64,000 bases of DNA from Yersinia rochesterensis. GTDB taxonomy: Bacteria > Pseudomonadota > Gammaproteobacteria > Enterobacterales > Enterobacteriaceae. A model generated the notes under the pieces. That model saw only the letters and a list, made by a program, of their open reading frames with translations, ran no database searches and was not told the DNA's origin. The stretch covers positions 1,488,001-1,552,000 of the forward strand of contig NZ_CP032482.1 in NCBI RefSeq assembly GCF_003600645.1, read 5' to 3'. Of this stretch, positions 10,540 to 19,713 are shown one piece after another. The stretch's first letter is position 1, and each line of letters begins with the position of its first letter. A program made the translations under genes and the position numbers.

Positions 10540-11526
10540 TTAAGGTTGTGCAAAACTGATGGTGACCGGCATACCTTGGCGTAGTGACTCATCAGCATCG
10601 GTAATAATAATTCGCAAGCGATAAACCAGGTCGGTTCGCAAGTCCGGTGTTTCCACACTCTTAGGGGTAAATTCGGCGGTCGGTGAAACAAAGCCAATTT
10701 TGCCGTGATAAGGTTTACCTGGGCGGCTATCGGTAAAGATTTTGACCTCAGTCCCCGGTATGGCTTGTCCCAAGTGGCGTTCACTGACATAGGCCCGCAC
10801 CCAAACCGGATCCGTCAGTGAGAGTGTAAAGACGGTATTACTGGCAGACAAAATAGTGCCCGGCTCCACTGCGCGCGTCAGCACGGTTCCGCCAGAAGGC
10901 GAAAGCAAGGTGGCGTCTTGCAAGTTGAGTTGGGCTTGCGCCAATTCAGCTTCACTTTGCGCCAGATTCGCTTCGGCCTGCGCGATTTCTTGCGGGCGGT
11001 TACCGCTCAAGTATTGGGCGAGTTTATCTTTTGATGCTTGCAGATTAGCCAGGGCCTGACTGCGCGCGGTACGGGCATTTTCCAGCTCATTGGCTGATAC
11101 GGCCTTGCTTGCCCACAGCCCTTGTTGGCGTTTTAAGAAGCTGTCGGCATAACTGAATGCGGCCTCGCGCTGAGAGACTTCAGACCGCACTTGGGCAATT
11201 TCTTCTTCCCGGTAGCCCGCTTTCAGTAAATCCAACTGGGCTTGCGCACTTTGCACATTGGCCTGGGCCTGTTTGAGAGCATTGAGATACGGGCCGTCAT
11301 CCAGTTTGCCCAAGACTTCGCCCGGCTGAACTTTATCCCCCTCATCAACCGCCAGAGAAGCCAGCCGACCACCGACCCTAAAGCCAAGATTCACGGTGCG
11401 AATATCGACATTGCCATATAATGTCAATGTCGCGTCCTGTTGTTGACGATAATAATTCCATCCGTAACCGATGGTCGCCAGCAAAGCGACGATGACGACG
11501 GCCACTATAATCTTCTTGCGATTCAT
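10540..11526 (-). CDS. ybhG: HlyD-family periplasmic adaptor YbhG
   Basis: 328-residue membrane-fusion protein. A single N-terminal membrane anchor ([21 protein letters not shown]) is followed by a biotinyl-lipoyl-like half ([13 protein letters not shown]), a long Ala/Gln/Glu-rich coiled-coil hairpin (about residues 80-200) and the second lipoyl half and beta-barrel. It would link YbhFSR in the inner membrane to an outer-membrane channel such as TolC. The stop is 13 bases before ybhF. An ERIC element lies between it and cecR upstream. Confidence 0.93.
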   Translation of the reverse strand: MNRKKIIVAVVIVALLATIGYGWNYYRQQQDATLTLYGNVDIRTVNLGFRVGGRLASLAVDEGDKVQPGEVLGKLDDGPYLNALKQAQANVQSAQAQLDLLKAGYREEEIAQVRSEVSQREAAFSYADSFLKRQQGLWASKAVSANELENARTARSQALANLQASKDKLAQYLSGNRPQEIAQAEANLAQSEAELAQAQLNLQDATLLSPSGGTVLTRAVEPGTILSASNTVFTLSLTDPVWVRAYVSERHLGQAIPGTEVKIFTDSRPGKPYHGKIGFVSPTAEFTPKSVETPDLRTDLVYRLRIIITDADESLRQGMPVTISFAQP

Positions 11527-11551
11527 AATGCTCCCTATCTATTACCGATTT

Positions 11552-11770
11552 TTATACCCTTCGCCCTTGAAGCAGCAGGGTTGTTAGCTGTCTTAGCTAC
11601 TCGGCCCGTCCATGGGCCTCGCCTCTGCGAGGCTGCTGCAAGCAGTGTTCAAATCTGCTCCGGGCAAATTTGTCACCCGAATCATTTACTGGTTGTTGAC
11701 CTTAAATGAATAGACTCATCGGGATTTATTCGCTTGCTGCCTACCTGCAACTCCAATTTCTTTGGATATA
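11552..11770. repeat. ERIC element with internal insertion
   Basis: ERIC ends are visible as TATACCC (left) and CTTTGGATATA (right), with the core CACCCGAATCA ... CTCATCGGGAT between. About 70 bases are inserted after TTAGCTACTCGGCC (near 11603-11670), containing the hairpin CTCGCCTCTGCGAGGC; a very similar insertion occurs in the ERIC at 58723. A further short stretch seems duplicated near 11690-11715. It lies in the cecR-ybhG spacer and so should be transcribed with the operon. Confidence 0.85.
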
Positions 11771-11818
11771 ACTACAACTTTTATAGTTACAATTTTTATA
11801 ACGACCTACTTAAGATAC

Positions 11819-12529
11819 TCATTGTGCCGATTTAGCCCGCAGCCCATAAAGCAGCAGGTCAATATGTTCGATAAGCACTTGATTAATCATCTCGCTTTCA
11901 GATTTACCAATCTCCAGCCAACCCACTTGCTGGCGGATAGTTTCCCGCGCCATGCGGAAAGCCAGAACCTCGCCAATCAATGCATGAGTATGAAGAATGG
12001 TTTTCGTCGCACTTGCATCAGCACCAATGAATGCCGCCAGCAACAAATTCAGTTTTTGGTGTAAGGGCGCAATAGCCTGAGCATGGATAAGCAGATATGC
12101 ATCACTGGGAGAGAGTTGCTCACGCGCCATGATTTTGCTGATATTTAGCGTTTCCGGCTGTGTCATTAAATGGCTGAATTCCAGCAAACCACGGCGAATA
12201 AAATGTAACTGCTGCTCTGGACTTTGCTCCTGGCTCGGCAGACGCAGAAACTGGTCAATATCCAATGCCAGTGGTGCAAATGTCTGCCGGATAAAATCCG
12301 CAATTTGTTGTGCTACCGCCAGATACAAACCTTCTTTAGAATTGAAGTAGTAGGTAATCGCGGCAATATTCTGTCCTGCCCGTTGTGCAATCTCGCGGGT
12401 GGTTGCCCCTTTCAAACCCAGTTCGCCGAACAGTTCGGTCGCAGCCTGTATCAGTTGTTGGCGCGCTTGTTCACCGCGGGTTGTCATCGGTATTGATGGT
12501 GTTAAATAGTGAGGTGTGGAATGAGACAT
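11819..12529 (-). CDS. cecR: TetR-family regulator CecR (YbiH)
   Basis: TetR-family repressor, 236 residues from the start chosen. The N-terminal helix-turn-helix is GATTREIAQRAGQNIAAITYYF, followed by a ligand-binding domain close to E. coli CecR (REQLSPSDAYLLIH, ILHTHALIGEVLAFR). E. coli CecR controls the ybhGFSR operon and divergent rhlE and affects cefoperazone and chloramphenicol sensitivity. The open frame reaches 12589, but codons upstream of 12529 enter the adjacent ERIC; a start at 12487 (MTTRGEQ) would match E. coli best, so the start is uncertain. It is bracketed by two ERICs in the same orientation. Confidence 0.88.
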   Translation of the reverse strand: MSHSTPHYLTPSIPMTTRGEQARQQLIQAATELFGELGLKGATTREIAQRAGQNIAAITYYFNSKEGLYLAVAQQIADFIRQTFAPLALDIDQFLRLPSQEQSPEQQLHFIRRGLLEFSHLMTQPETLNISKIMAREQLSPSDAYLLIHAQAIAPLHQKLNLLLAAFIGADASATKTILHTHALIGEVLAFRMARETIRQQVGWLEIGKSESEMINQVLIEHIDLLLYGLRAKSAQ

Positions 12530-12544
12530 AGGCTCCATACTCAA

Positions 12545-12671
12545 TATACCCAGCGTACTTGAAGCCGCAGGGTTGTTAGCTACACTCACTCACCCGAATC
12601 ACTTACCTGTGTAAGCTCATCGGGATTCATTCGCTTGCTGCCTACCTGCAACTCCAATTACTTTGGGTAAA
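12545..12671. repeat. ERIC element, full length (127 bp)
   Basis: Complete element of the canonical 127 bp between TATACCCAG and CTTTGGGTA ends. The conserved core CACCCGAATCACTTACCTG ... GTAAGCTCATCGGGATT can form the usual long hairpin. It lies in the cecR-rhlE divergent spacer, only 15 bases upstream of the cecR start chosen here, in the same orientation as the copy at 11552. Confidence 0.92.
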
Positions 12672-12891
12672 AATGGATAAGATTTGCGCTAATAATAATG
12701 ATAGCCAAATAGCAAATCAATCGTATGATTAACTTTAGGTCTCTACTGAGAATATGTAAAGTTATGGCCGCAATTCGCCCTGTTTTTGTGATCCTGAACG
12801 GGTTAATCGATGCTAATAAATCAATTCTGTTGATGTTTGAGTTAATAAAATTCTTAAGAAATGCGTAAATCTCCCTTTTCTTGCCAACATC

Positions 12892-12900
12892 TGCTATAAT
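12892..12900 (+). promoter_or_regulatory. Predicted extended -10 promoter of rhlE
   Basis: TGCTATAAT is a consensus extended -10 element; no good -35 is present at the usual distance. It would give an rhlE leader of about 130 bases. Confidence 0.45.
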
Positions 12901-13035
12901 CAGCCGCAATGGTGCACTGCAGTTTGTGCCAATCCTCGTGGTAATGCCTCAATTCATGCCTCGTCTGATAATCTTCCCTTGAAACTGCACCTGACGTTAT
13001 CGCCAGGATTGGGAAGATCTGGAGCTTCTCGTAAT

Positions 13036-14391
13036 ATGTCATTTGATTCTCTCGGCCTAAACGCCGACATCCTGCGTGCTGTTGAAGAGCAGGGCTACCT
13101 TGTGCCGACACCGATTCAACGTCAGGCAATCCCTGTGGTACTGGAAGGTCGTGATTTAATGGCCAGTGCACAAACCGGTACGGGTAAAACCGCTGGTTTT
13201 ACCTTGCCGTTGTTGCAACTGCTGAGTCAGGATCAACAGCCAATTAAAGGCCGTCGTCCGGTGCGTGCGTTGATTTTGACGCCAACCCGCGAACTGGCTG
13301 CGCAGATTGACGAAAACGTACAGAGTTACAGCAAATACCTGAAGCTGCGTTCGCTGGTGGTATTTGGTGGCGTTAGCATTAACCCACAGATGATGAAATT
13401 GCGCGGTGGTGTGGATATTTTGGTCGCCACCCCTGGCCGTTTACTGGATCTGGAACATCAGAACGCTGTTGATTTGTCCAAAATTGAAATTTTGGTATTG
13501 GACGAAGCTGACCGCATGCTGGATATGGGCTTTATTCACGATATCCGTCGTGTCTTGGCCAAACTGCCAGCCAAACGCCAAAACTTGCTGTTCTCTGCTA
13601 CTTTCTCTGATGAGATTAAAGGGTTAGCCAGCAAGTTGTTGCATAACCCTGCTTCTGTTGAAGTCGCGCGCCGTAACACAGCGTCTGAACAAATTGCACA
13701 AAGCGTTCATTTTGTTGATAAAAACCGCAAGCGTGAGTTGCTGTCTCAGATGATTGGCGAAGGCAACTGGCAACAAGTATTGGTGTTCAACCGCACCAAA
13801 CACGGCGCTAACCATTTAGCCGAGCAATTGAATAAAGACGGTATTACAGCCGCCGCAATTCACGGCAACAAGAGCCAAGGTGCGCGTACCCGTGCGCTGG
13901 CTGATTTTAAAGATGGTAAAATCCGTGTATTGGTAGCGACTGATATCGCCGCGCGTGGTTTGGATATTGATCAGTTACCTCATGTAGTTAACTATGAGTT
14001 GCCAAACGTACCGGAAGATTACGTGCACCGCATTGGCCGTACAGGCCGCGCGGAACGCACTGGCGAGGCGATTTCACTGGTTTGTGTTGATGAACATAAA
14101 CTGTTGCGTGATATTGAGCGCTTACTGAAACGTGAAATCCCGCGTATTGCACTTGATGGCTATGAGCCGGACCCAAGCATTAAAGCGGATCCGATTCAAA
14201 ATGGTCGTCAGGGCCGTGGTGCGCAGCGCCCTGGAATGGGCCGTGGTAGCAGTGCGGGTCGTCCACAAAATGGTGGTGGCGCAGCAGGTCGCGGTGATAG
14301 CCGTACCAGCCGTCCACGCAGCCAGGCTGATGGTCAACGCCGCCCAGCAGGCCCGTCTTCACGTGGTCGTAGCCGCAATCCAGGCGAATAA
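13036..14391 (+). CDS. rhlE: DEAD-box ATP-dependent RNA helicase RhlE
   Basis: 451-residue RNA helicase involved in ribosome assembly and RNA turnover. All DEAD-box motifs are present: Q motif (TPIQRQAIP), motif I AQTGTGKT near residue 45, Ia PTRELA, DEAD ([10 protein letters not shown]), SAT, and motif [11 protein letters not shown]. The C-terminus from about residue 380 is a low-complexity, Arg/Gly-rich tail typical of RhlE. ATG 13036 gives the E. coli start MSFDSLGL; the in-frame codon at 12979 is in the leader. CecR regulates this gene in E. coli. Confidence 0.97.
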   Translation: MSFDSLGLNADILRAVEEQGYLVPTPIQRQAIPVVLEGRDLMASAQTGTGKTAGFTLPLLQLLSQDQQPIKGRRPVRALILTPTRELAAQIDENVQSYSKYLKLRSLVVFGGVSINPQMMKLRGGVDILVATPGRLLDLEHQNAVDLSKIEILVLDEADRMLDMGFIHDIRRVLAKLPAKRQNLLFSATFSDEIKGLASKLLHNPASVEVARRNTASEQIAQSVHFVDKNRKRELLSQMIGEGNWQQVLVFNRTKHGANHLAEQLNKDGITAAAIHGNKSQGARTRALADFKDGKIRVLVATDIAARGLDIDQLPHVVNYELPNVPEDYVHRIGRTGRAERTGEAISLVCVDEHKLLRDIERLLKREIPRIALDGYEPDPSIKADPIQNGRQGRGAQRPGMGRGSSAGRPQNGGGAAGRGDSRTSRPRSQADGQRRPAGPSSRGRSRNPGE

Positions 14392-14411
14392 GCTAGAAAG
14401 TATTCGCTGAT

Positions 14412-14441
14412 AAAACCGCTTCTTCGGAGGCGGTTTTTTTT
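14412..14441 (+). terminator. Rho-independent terminator of rhlE
   Basis: Stem AAAACCGCTTC / GAGGCGGTTTT with a TTCG tetraloop and a run of T, 20 bases after the rhlE stop. Confidence 0.92.
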
Positions 14442-14594
14442 CATCTGAATTCATGTCATTACTGGGTTATCCCTTGTTTTATTCCCTGCTTCCCCCGTAT
14501 CATTGCCGGTCTTTTTTACTATTATACTATGTTGGTTTTATAGGCACTGGGCAGGGCTTATTCATGGCGTGGATAGAGGGGTGGGGTCATTAGC

Positions 14595-15527
14595 ATGCGG
14601 GTAATACTGGCGCCGATGGAGGGTGTATTAGACTCACTGGTGCGCGAGCTTCTTAGTGAAGTCAATGATTACGACCTTTGTATCACCGAGTTTTTACGGG
14701 TGGTCGATCAGCTATTGCCAGCAAAATCTTTCTATCGTCTGTGCCCTGAACTGCATCATCAGAGCCGCACTTCCTCTGGCACTCAGGTTCGTATCCAATT
14801 GTTAGGCCAATACCCAGAATGGCTGGCGGAAAACGCCGCTCGTGCGGTTGATTTGGGGTCTTACGGGGTCGATTTGAACTGTGGTTGCCCGTCAAAACTG
14901 GTTAATGGCAGTGGTGGTGGGGCTACCTTGCTGAAAGATCCCGAGCTGATTTATCGGGGGGCCAAAGCCATGCGTGAGGCTGTTCCGGCTCATTTACCGG
15001 TAACAGTAAAAATTCGTCTAGGCTGGGATTCGGGCGATCGTCAGTTTGAAATTGCCGATGCGGTACAACAAGCGGGTGCAACAGAACTGGCGGTACATGG
15101 CCGTACCAAAGAAGATGGTTATCAAGCTGAACGCATTAACTGGCAGGCGATCGGTGAGATCCGCCAGCGGCTCACTATTCCGGTGATCGCCAACGGTGAA
15201 ATTTGGGATTATCAGAGCGCACAAGAGTGTATGAAAGTGACGGGCTGTGATGCCGTAATGTTAGGCCGAGGGGCGCTGAATGTGCCAAACTTGAGCCGAG
15301 TCGTGAAGTATAACGAACCGCGAATGCCGTGGCCGGAAGTGGTCAAACTGTTGAAAAAATATGTTCAGCTAGAAAAGCAGGGCGATACGGGCTTATATCA
15401 TGTTGCCCGTATCAAACAGTGGCTAGGATATTTGCGTAAAGAATATGCTGAAGCCACGGATTTATTTGGCGAAATCCGCGCATTAAAAACCTCAAAAGAT
15501 ATTGCGCTCGCTATTCAACGTATTTAG
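14595..15527 (+). CDS. dusC: tRNA-dihydrouridine(16) synthase DusC
   Basis: 310-residue FMN enzyme that reduces uridine 16 in the D-loop of tRNA with NADPH. The FMN-binding start LAPMEGV, the catalytic cysteine in NCGCPS (C98), the KIRLGW segment and the GRGALNVP phosphate-binding loop are all visible; length and motifs match E. coli DusC (YohI). In E. coli it is at 48 min, so it marks the left edge of a block placed between rhlE and dinG here. No terminator was seen after it. Confidence 0.95.
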   Translation: MRVILAPMEGVLDSLVRELLSEVNDYDLCITEFLRVVDQLLPAKSFYRLCPELHHQSRTSSGTQVRIQLLGQYPEWLAENAARAVDLGSYGVDLNCGCPSKLVNGSGGGATLLKDPELIYRGAKAMREAVPAHLPVTVKIRLGWDSGDRQFEIADAVQQAGATELAVHGRTKEDGYQAERINWQAIGEIRQRLTIPVIANGEIWDYQSAQECMKVTGCDAVMLGRGALNVPNLSRVVKYNEPRMPWPEVVKLLKKYVQLEKQGDTGLYHVARIKQWLGYLRKEYAEATDLFGEIRALKTSKDIALAIQRI

Positions 15528-15609
15528 CTTTAGGCATTTCAAGCACTGACTCAGGAACTAATTGAAAGTGTTTGCCAGGGTGCCGTTTTTGCTGCTATTC
15601 GTTGTTGGC

Positions 15610-16242
15610 TTATTTCTTACCATCCTGCATTTGTTTAAGTATCTTACCGAAACTGACTGTTTTTCTACCCACCTTTTTCATTCCATCCTCCGGTAGATAG
15701 CTAAACTTGACATAAAGAAGTCTTCCATCACTTTTATCTTTATTTTTCAATATCTTAATTACATCATACATTTCGTTTAGATCTGAAGGAATACCGGCTG
15801 CATCAGTCAGAATAGTACCTACCGGCACGAATTTTAGTGCTTGCTCAACACTTTTGGTTAATAAGTCATGCAATGGAAATAACCCGGTAAAACGTTTATG
15901 GGGCACATAATTCGTGATGCCCATATAGATATCTGGTAGTTCTTTGATATGGTTTTCGATACCACGAGTTTCGTTTTTAAGCAAAAACTCTGAAATCTCA
16001 AGAGGAGAGCCAATTAACACTAACGGCTTAATACCGTTCCCTTTTTCAGAAAAAAGATAATCATTATTGGTATTCTTGACTGCTTTTTGTAGTTGCCCCC
16101 GATCGACGATAAGGCTGTAATATTTTCCTTCTTTCACAATAGGAGCGGGTTCTCGCCATAAGATTATTTCATTAGCGGATACAGACCCCGCTCCTACGAC
16201 AGAACACATAAATAATATAGATGTATTAACTAAGGTTCGCAT
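15610..16242 (-). CDS. Hypothetical secreted (periplasmic) protein
   Basis: 210-residue protein that I do not recognise. The start at 16240-16242 is chosen because it is preceded by AAGGAAC and begins a clear signal peptide (MRTLVNTSILFMCSVVGAG ... cleavage likely after SVSA); an open frame extends 20 codons further up. The mature part is mixed alpha/beta with many charged residues and no cysteine after the signal region, so it is probably soluble and without disulfides. It is alone, convergent with dusC. Lower GC than its neighbours suggests horizontal origin. Confidence 0.65.
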   Translation of the reverse strand: MRTLVNTSILFMCSVVGAGSVSANEIILWREPAPIVKEGKYYSLIVDRGQLQKAVKNTNNDYLFSEKGNGIKPLVLIGSPLEISEFLLKNETRGIENHIKELPDIYMGITNYVPHKRFTGLFPLHDLLTKSVEQALKFVPVGTILTDAAGIPSDLNEMYDVIKILKNKDKSDGRLLYVKFSYLPEDGMKKVGRKTVSFGKILKQMQDGKK

Positions 16243-16473
16243 CAATAAGTTCCTTCTTATTCTGGTGATGTTATATAGATGATAGCTATACCATAATGGC
16301 ATTTTTGCTGGGATTTAAAGGAATATAACCTAAGTGGATATACTCGTACAGTCGGAATAATGACCATCTCAGGAGTTATTTCAAATTGATTAAATAGCAA
16401 TAAAACATTAATAAATATTAATTATTATTTTAAGCGAAAACTAAATACACCTTAAACGAGAATGGTTATTTTT

Positions 16474-16503
16474 TTGATTTGTTTTAAGTATCACGCTTAT
16501 AGT
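16474..16503 (+). promoter_or_regulatory. Predicted promoter of the M-box/mgtE transcript
   Basis: -35 TTGATT (16474-16479) and -10 TATAGT (16498-16503), spaced by 18 bases. A start near 16510 lies just before the riboswitch aptamer. Confidence 0.5.
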
Positions 16504-16527
16504 GTGCGGGCATTTTAAATGCAGTAT

Positions 16528-16740
16528 CTCGTTAGGCGAGGCTCCTATACAAACACAGGTTACTGATCTGACGACGTCCAGAGACGCCCAAGGTTAGGAC
16601 AGGCTATATCGGATTAAGGTATAGCCCAAAGTAACTTCTGAGAAATCAGATACGTTGTATAGTGCTAAAACTTAGACACGGAGATAGCCATAGAGCACTC
16701 TCTAATCTGGTTACGCCCCTATGTGAGGACTGTTTAATTA
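16528..16740 (+). promoter_or_regulatory. M-box (ykoK-type) magnesium riboswitch
   Basis: The leader contains the sequence blocks that define the M-box: CTCGTTAGGCGAGGCTCCTA (16529-16548), ACACAGGTTACTG (16552-16564), GACGTCCAGAGACGCC (16573-16588) and, downstream, TAGTGCTAAAACTTA (16658-16672). M-boxes bind Mg2+ directly and switch off downstream Mg2+ transporter genes; here the next gene is mgtE. The expression platform is likely the hairpin-forming GAGATAGCC ... CACTCTC region (16681-16710). The end point is approximate. Confidence 0.87.
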
Positions 16741-16765
16741 ATTAATAACAGTAATAGGGTCTTTT

Positions 16766-17797
16766 ATGAGTTCACATCTCGATTTAGCCTTGCAAAAGCA
16801 AGGACAGCTCCATTCAGGCGAAGATAAGGAATCGACTTTAGGCGCTTATATGAGTGATGCCTATATTACGGTGTCTGCTGATATGTCAGTCGCTGAGGCT
16901 AAAACTTATTTCTTGCAGAATATCTCTGATGATGAAATACCGACACAATTATTGGTCACTAATGATAATCGGCATTTGCTTGGTTTACTCTCAGTTAAAA
17001 AATTATTGACGGAAGAACAGCAAGATATAAAAGTTTTTCAAATTATAAATCAAAATTACTTCTCAGTATCGCCAGACCAGAAGCGTCATGAGGCGGTCAG
17101 TCTATTGTCAAAAAACGGTTTAGATATCGTTCCAGTATTAAGTCACGGCAAATTAATGGGAGTATTAAGGGCTCAAGATATTGCTGAGTTGATTGAAGAT
17201 GAAAATACCGATGATGCCCAAAGACAAGGCGCTAGTTTTCCTCTTGATGAGCCATACTTACAAACCAGCCCAGTAACATTATGGCGCAAACGGGTTGTTT
17301 GGTTATTACTACTATTTGTCGCAGAGGCTTATACTGGAACGGTATTAAAAGCGTTTGAGGAACAACTCGAAGCCGCTATTGCCTTGGCATTTTTTATCCC
17401 ATTATTAATTGGTACGGGTGGGAACAGTGGAACACAAATTACCTCCACTTTAGTACGAGCGATGGCATTAGGTGAAGTTAGTTTACGCAATATCGGCGCA
17501 GTATTGCGTAAAGAGGTTTCTACTTCTCTAATGGTCGCGGCAACTATTGGTTTAGCTGCTTGGATCCGCGCCTGGTTCCTTGGGGTAGGAATGGAAGTCA
17601 CTATCGTCGTGAGCTTAACTGTCGTTGCTATCACAGTATGGAGCGCTATTATCTCTTCCATTATTCCGATGGTATTAAAGCGCTTATCGATAGATCCTGC
17701 GGTGGTGTCGGCCCCCTTTATTGCGACCTTTATTGATGGCACTGGCCTGATTATTTACTTTGAAATTGCTCAACGGGTGATGACAGATTTGGCGTAA
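16766..17797 (+). CDS. mgtE: MgtE-family magnesium transporter lacking the N domain
   Basis: 343-residue Mg2+ channel/transporter of the inner membrane. Residues about 28-155 form a pair of CBS domains that in MgtE sense cytosolic Mg2+; a connecting helix leads to five membrane segments (from about residue 176). The pore helix signature PLLIGTGGNSGTQ is intact. Family members such as the Thermus protein carry an additional acidic N domain of about 130 residues before the CBS pair; only some 27 residues precede the CBS region here. Control by the upstream M-box fits the function. A terminator follows. Confidence 0.93.
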   Translation: MSSHLDLALQKQGQLHSGEDKESTLGAYMSDAYITVSADMSVAEAKTYFLQNISDDEIPTQLLVTNDNRHLLGLLSVKKLLTEEQQDIKVFQIINQNYFSVSPDQKRHEAVSLLSKNGLDIVPVLSHGKLMGVLRAQDIAELIEDENTDDAQRQGASFPLDEPYLQTSPVTLWRKRVVWLLLLFVAEAYTGTVLKAFEEQLEAAIALAFFIPLLIGTGGNSGTQITSTLVRAMALGEVSLRNIGAVLRKEVSTSLMVAATIGLAAWIRAWFLGVGMEVTIVVSLTVVAITVWSAIISSIIPMVLKRLSIDPAVVSAPFIATFIDGTGLIIYFEIAQRVMTDLA

Positions 17798-17810
17798 GGT
17801 AAACGCAAAT

Positions 17811-17836
17811 AAAAGGCGCTTTAAGCGCCTTTTTTG
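17811..17836 (+). terminator. Rho-independent terminator of mgtE
   Basis: Perfect stem AAAAGGCGCT / AGCGCCTTTT with a TTA loop and T tail, 14 bases past the mgtE stop. The A-run on the left arm lets it work for the convergent small gene too. Confidence 0.9.
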
Positions 17837-17851
17837 ATAAAGAACTGGAGG

Positions 17852-18028
17852 TTACTTTTTCTTGCGGCCGATAAATTTAGCAATACCTAATAGGAATACT
17901 GCCCCAACAAAAATCAGCAACGCATCAACCCAAAATGTCAAAGATGCCAAGTTTTCATCATGAATGTCAGCAAGGCCCGCTGCGATTAAAAATACTCCGA
18001 AGAGAATGCCAAAAATTGTTGTTCCCAT
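17852..18028 (-). CDS. Small two-helix membrane protein, hypothetical
   Basis: 58-residue open frame that starts MGTTIFGILFGVFLIAAG and ends FIGRKKK. Two hydrophobic segments (about residues 4-19 and 32-50) are separated by an acidic hairpin (DIHDEN), and the C-terminus is strongly basic, so both ends are probably cytoplasmic. AGGTG is 7 bases before the ATG. It is convergent with mgtE and shares its terminator. I do not recognise a family; the good ribosome binding site and clean topology make it likely to be real. Confidence 0.65.
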   Translation of the reverse strand: MGTTIFGILFGVFLIAAGLADIHDENLASLTFWVDALLIFVGAVFLLGIAKFIGRKKK

Positions 18029-18433
18029 ATAAGCACCTAAAAATTAGATTTATCTAAAAATTTATGTTGGCAAGTATAGGGTGATATTTAATCTAATACA
18101 TATTTTTTTTCTCATTATTGATACACCGTTGAGATTATTTTGATTAATTAAAATGTCCGGTGATACATTTACTAAGATTTAATGTTGACAGCAGAAGCTA
18201 GCCTACCGTTTCATGTTGATTGTTTTATAAACAAAAACTATCTTTCAAAATAGTCATTATCATAATTTCGGCTTTGTTTTCTTTCTGAAATGTTTACTGT
18301 TGAGCAGTGATTAGGCAGTTTTAATCTTTGTAACAATCATTTTAAGAATGTGTGGTGCGTAGGGCATTACTGTAATTTATAATGCGCCGGATCAACCATA
18401 ATGTCTCCACACAACCTATTTAAGCTGACTAAC
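18029..18433. other. Intergenic region upstream of pbpG
   Basis: AT-rich spacer of about 400 bases between the divergent small membrane-protein gene and pbpG. It contains GTCATTATCATAAT near 18253-18266, which resembles half of a Fur box, but no complete 7-1-7 match. No open frame with a ribosome binding site was found. Confidence 0.35.
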
Positions 18434-19369
18434 ATGCATGTGAAAATCCGTTTTGCACTATTAAGTTTCTTGCTTTTATCTACTTCTATCAGTGTCGTCC
18501 CTGCCGCGATAGCGAGTGGCGGAGGCAATGAAGTTAAAGGAAAGGCCCCTCTTGAATTGGCTTCGGGGAGCGCGATGGTTGTTGATTTACAAACAAATAA
18601 AGTCATTTATGCCAACAATGCAGATGAAGTTGTGCCGATTGCTTCAATCACCAAACTGATGACAGCAATGGTGGTATTAGATGCCAAGTTGCCGCTTGAT
18701 GAGATTATTTCGGTTGATATCCATCAAACCAAAGAAATGAAAGGGGTATTTTCTCGGGTTCGAGTGAACAGTGAAATTAGCCGAAAAGATATGCTGTTGC
18801 TGGCACTCATGTCGTCGGAAAACCGCGCAGCAGCCAGTTTGGCTCATCATTACCCCGGTGGATATAACGCCTTTATTAAGGCGATGAATGCAAAAGCTAA
18901 ATCGCTAGGAATGACGAAAACTCGCTATGTCGAGCCGACCGGTCTGTCGATCAATAATGTGTCGACGGCGCGTGACCTCACTAAATTATTGATAGCGTCC
19001 AAACAATACCCACTTATTGGTCAATTAAGTACCACGACCGAGAAAATGGCTACGTTCCGTGACCCCAATTATACGTTGCCTTTCCGCAATACTAACCATC
19101 TGGTTTATAACGATAAATGGAGTATTCAGCTGACTAAAACCGGTTTTACCAATCAGGCCGGGCATTGTCTGGCAATGCGTACTGTTATTGGTAATCGCCC
19201 TGTTGCATTGGTTATTTTGGATGCTTTTGGCAAATATACTCATTTTGCGGATGCGAACCGTCTGCGCAGTTGGATGGAAACTGGCAAGGCTGCACCCATT
19301 CCTGGGGCCGCAAAAAGTTATCGTCAGCAAAAAGATGCTCAAGGGCGTTTAGCTCAAGTGACTGAATAA
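18434..19369 (+). CDS. pbpG: D-alanyl-D-alanine endopeptidase PBP7
   Basis: Periplasmic low-molecular-weight penicillin-binding protein that cleaves DD-crosslinks in peptidoglycan. A signal peptide ([15 protein letters not shown] ... AIA) is followed by the catalytic SxxK in IASITKLMT, the SxN motif in MSSENRAAA and the KTG motif in LTKTGFT. It is close to E. coli PBP7. ATG 18434 matches the E. coli signal start; ATG 18401 is in frame and equally poor in Shine-Dalgarno sequence, so the start is uncertain. It is convergent with yohP and dld. Confidence 0.94.
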   Translation: MHVKIRFALLSFLLLSTSISVVPAAIASGGGNEVKGKAPLELASGSAMVVDLQTNKVIYANNADEVVPIASITKLMTAMVVLDAKLPLDEIISVDIHQTKEMKGVFSRVRVNSEISRKDMLLLALMSSENRAAASLAHHYPGGYNAFIKAMNAKAKSLGMTKTRYVEPTGLSINNVSTARDLTKLLIASKQYPLIGQLSTTTEKMATFRDPNYTLPFRNTNHLVYNDKWSIQLTKTGFTNQAGHCLAMRTVIGNRPVALVILDAFGKYTHFADANRLRSWMETGKAAPIPGAAKSYRQQKDAQGRLAQVTE

Positions 19370-19389
19370 ATACAGTAATAGTCACTGAA

Positions 19390-19423
19390 AGGCAGAGTTT
19401 GCAACCAGCCTGCAACTCTGCCT
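19390..19423 (+). terminator. Hairpin after pbpG, probable terminator
   Basis: Stem AGGCAGAGTTTGCA / TGCAACTCTGCCT with one bulged base, 20 bases after the pbpG stop. It lacks a strong T run, so termination is likely but not certain. Confidence 0.5.
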
Positions 19424-19462
19424 ATAGTATTGGATTAATAGCTATTGCCTTACTGATAACAA

Positions 19463-19546
19463 TTAGAAAATCAGTTTAAATACACCAGTAATGGTCAATA
19501 AACCGACAATAAAAATGATCGCAATAATCCACAGTATTATTTTCAT
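19463..19546 (-). CDS. yohP: Small membrane protein YohP
   Basis: 27-residue protein MKIILWIIAIIFIVGLLTI... ending VFKLIF, a single membrane helix. It matches E. coli YohP, also 27 residues, at nearly every position. GGGAG stands 5 bases before the ATG. E. coli YohP is one of the best-known tiny inner-membrane proteins, studied for its mRNA and protein targeting to the membrane; its function is unknown. It lies between pbpG and dld on the dld strand, with a perfect 8-bp hairpin (19589-19608) just upstream. It is below the length most annotation pipelines accept. Confidence 0.85.
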   Translation of the reverse strand: MKIILWIIAIIFIVGLLTITGVFKLIF

Positions 19547-19713
19547 TTGTTCTCCCAGACTCCGTATCAAAACCAACATGTGATAGCCACACCAACTTTC
19601 GTTGGTGTCAGACTATGACTATAGTTTGTCTGGAAGAATTCATACGGTATGTTGCAGGAATTCGGATAATGCTTAAGTTATTTTAATTTGTCAGATATCC
19701 GTCCTCAACACAG

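Noticed and set aside
12658..12909. 83-residue minus-strand frame in the cecR-rhlE spacer
   Set aside because: No ribosome binding site, overlaps the rhlE promoter and the ERIC end, and the sequence is a mix of AT-rich codons without domain features.
14122..14362. Long antisense frames over the rhlE C-terminus
   Set aside because: They are shadows of the repetitive Arg/Gly codons of the RhlE tail.
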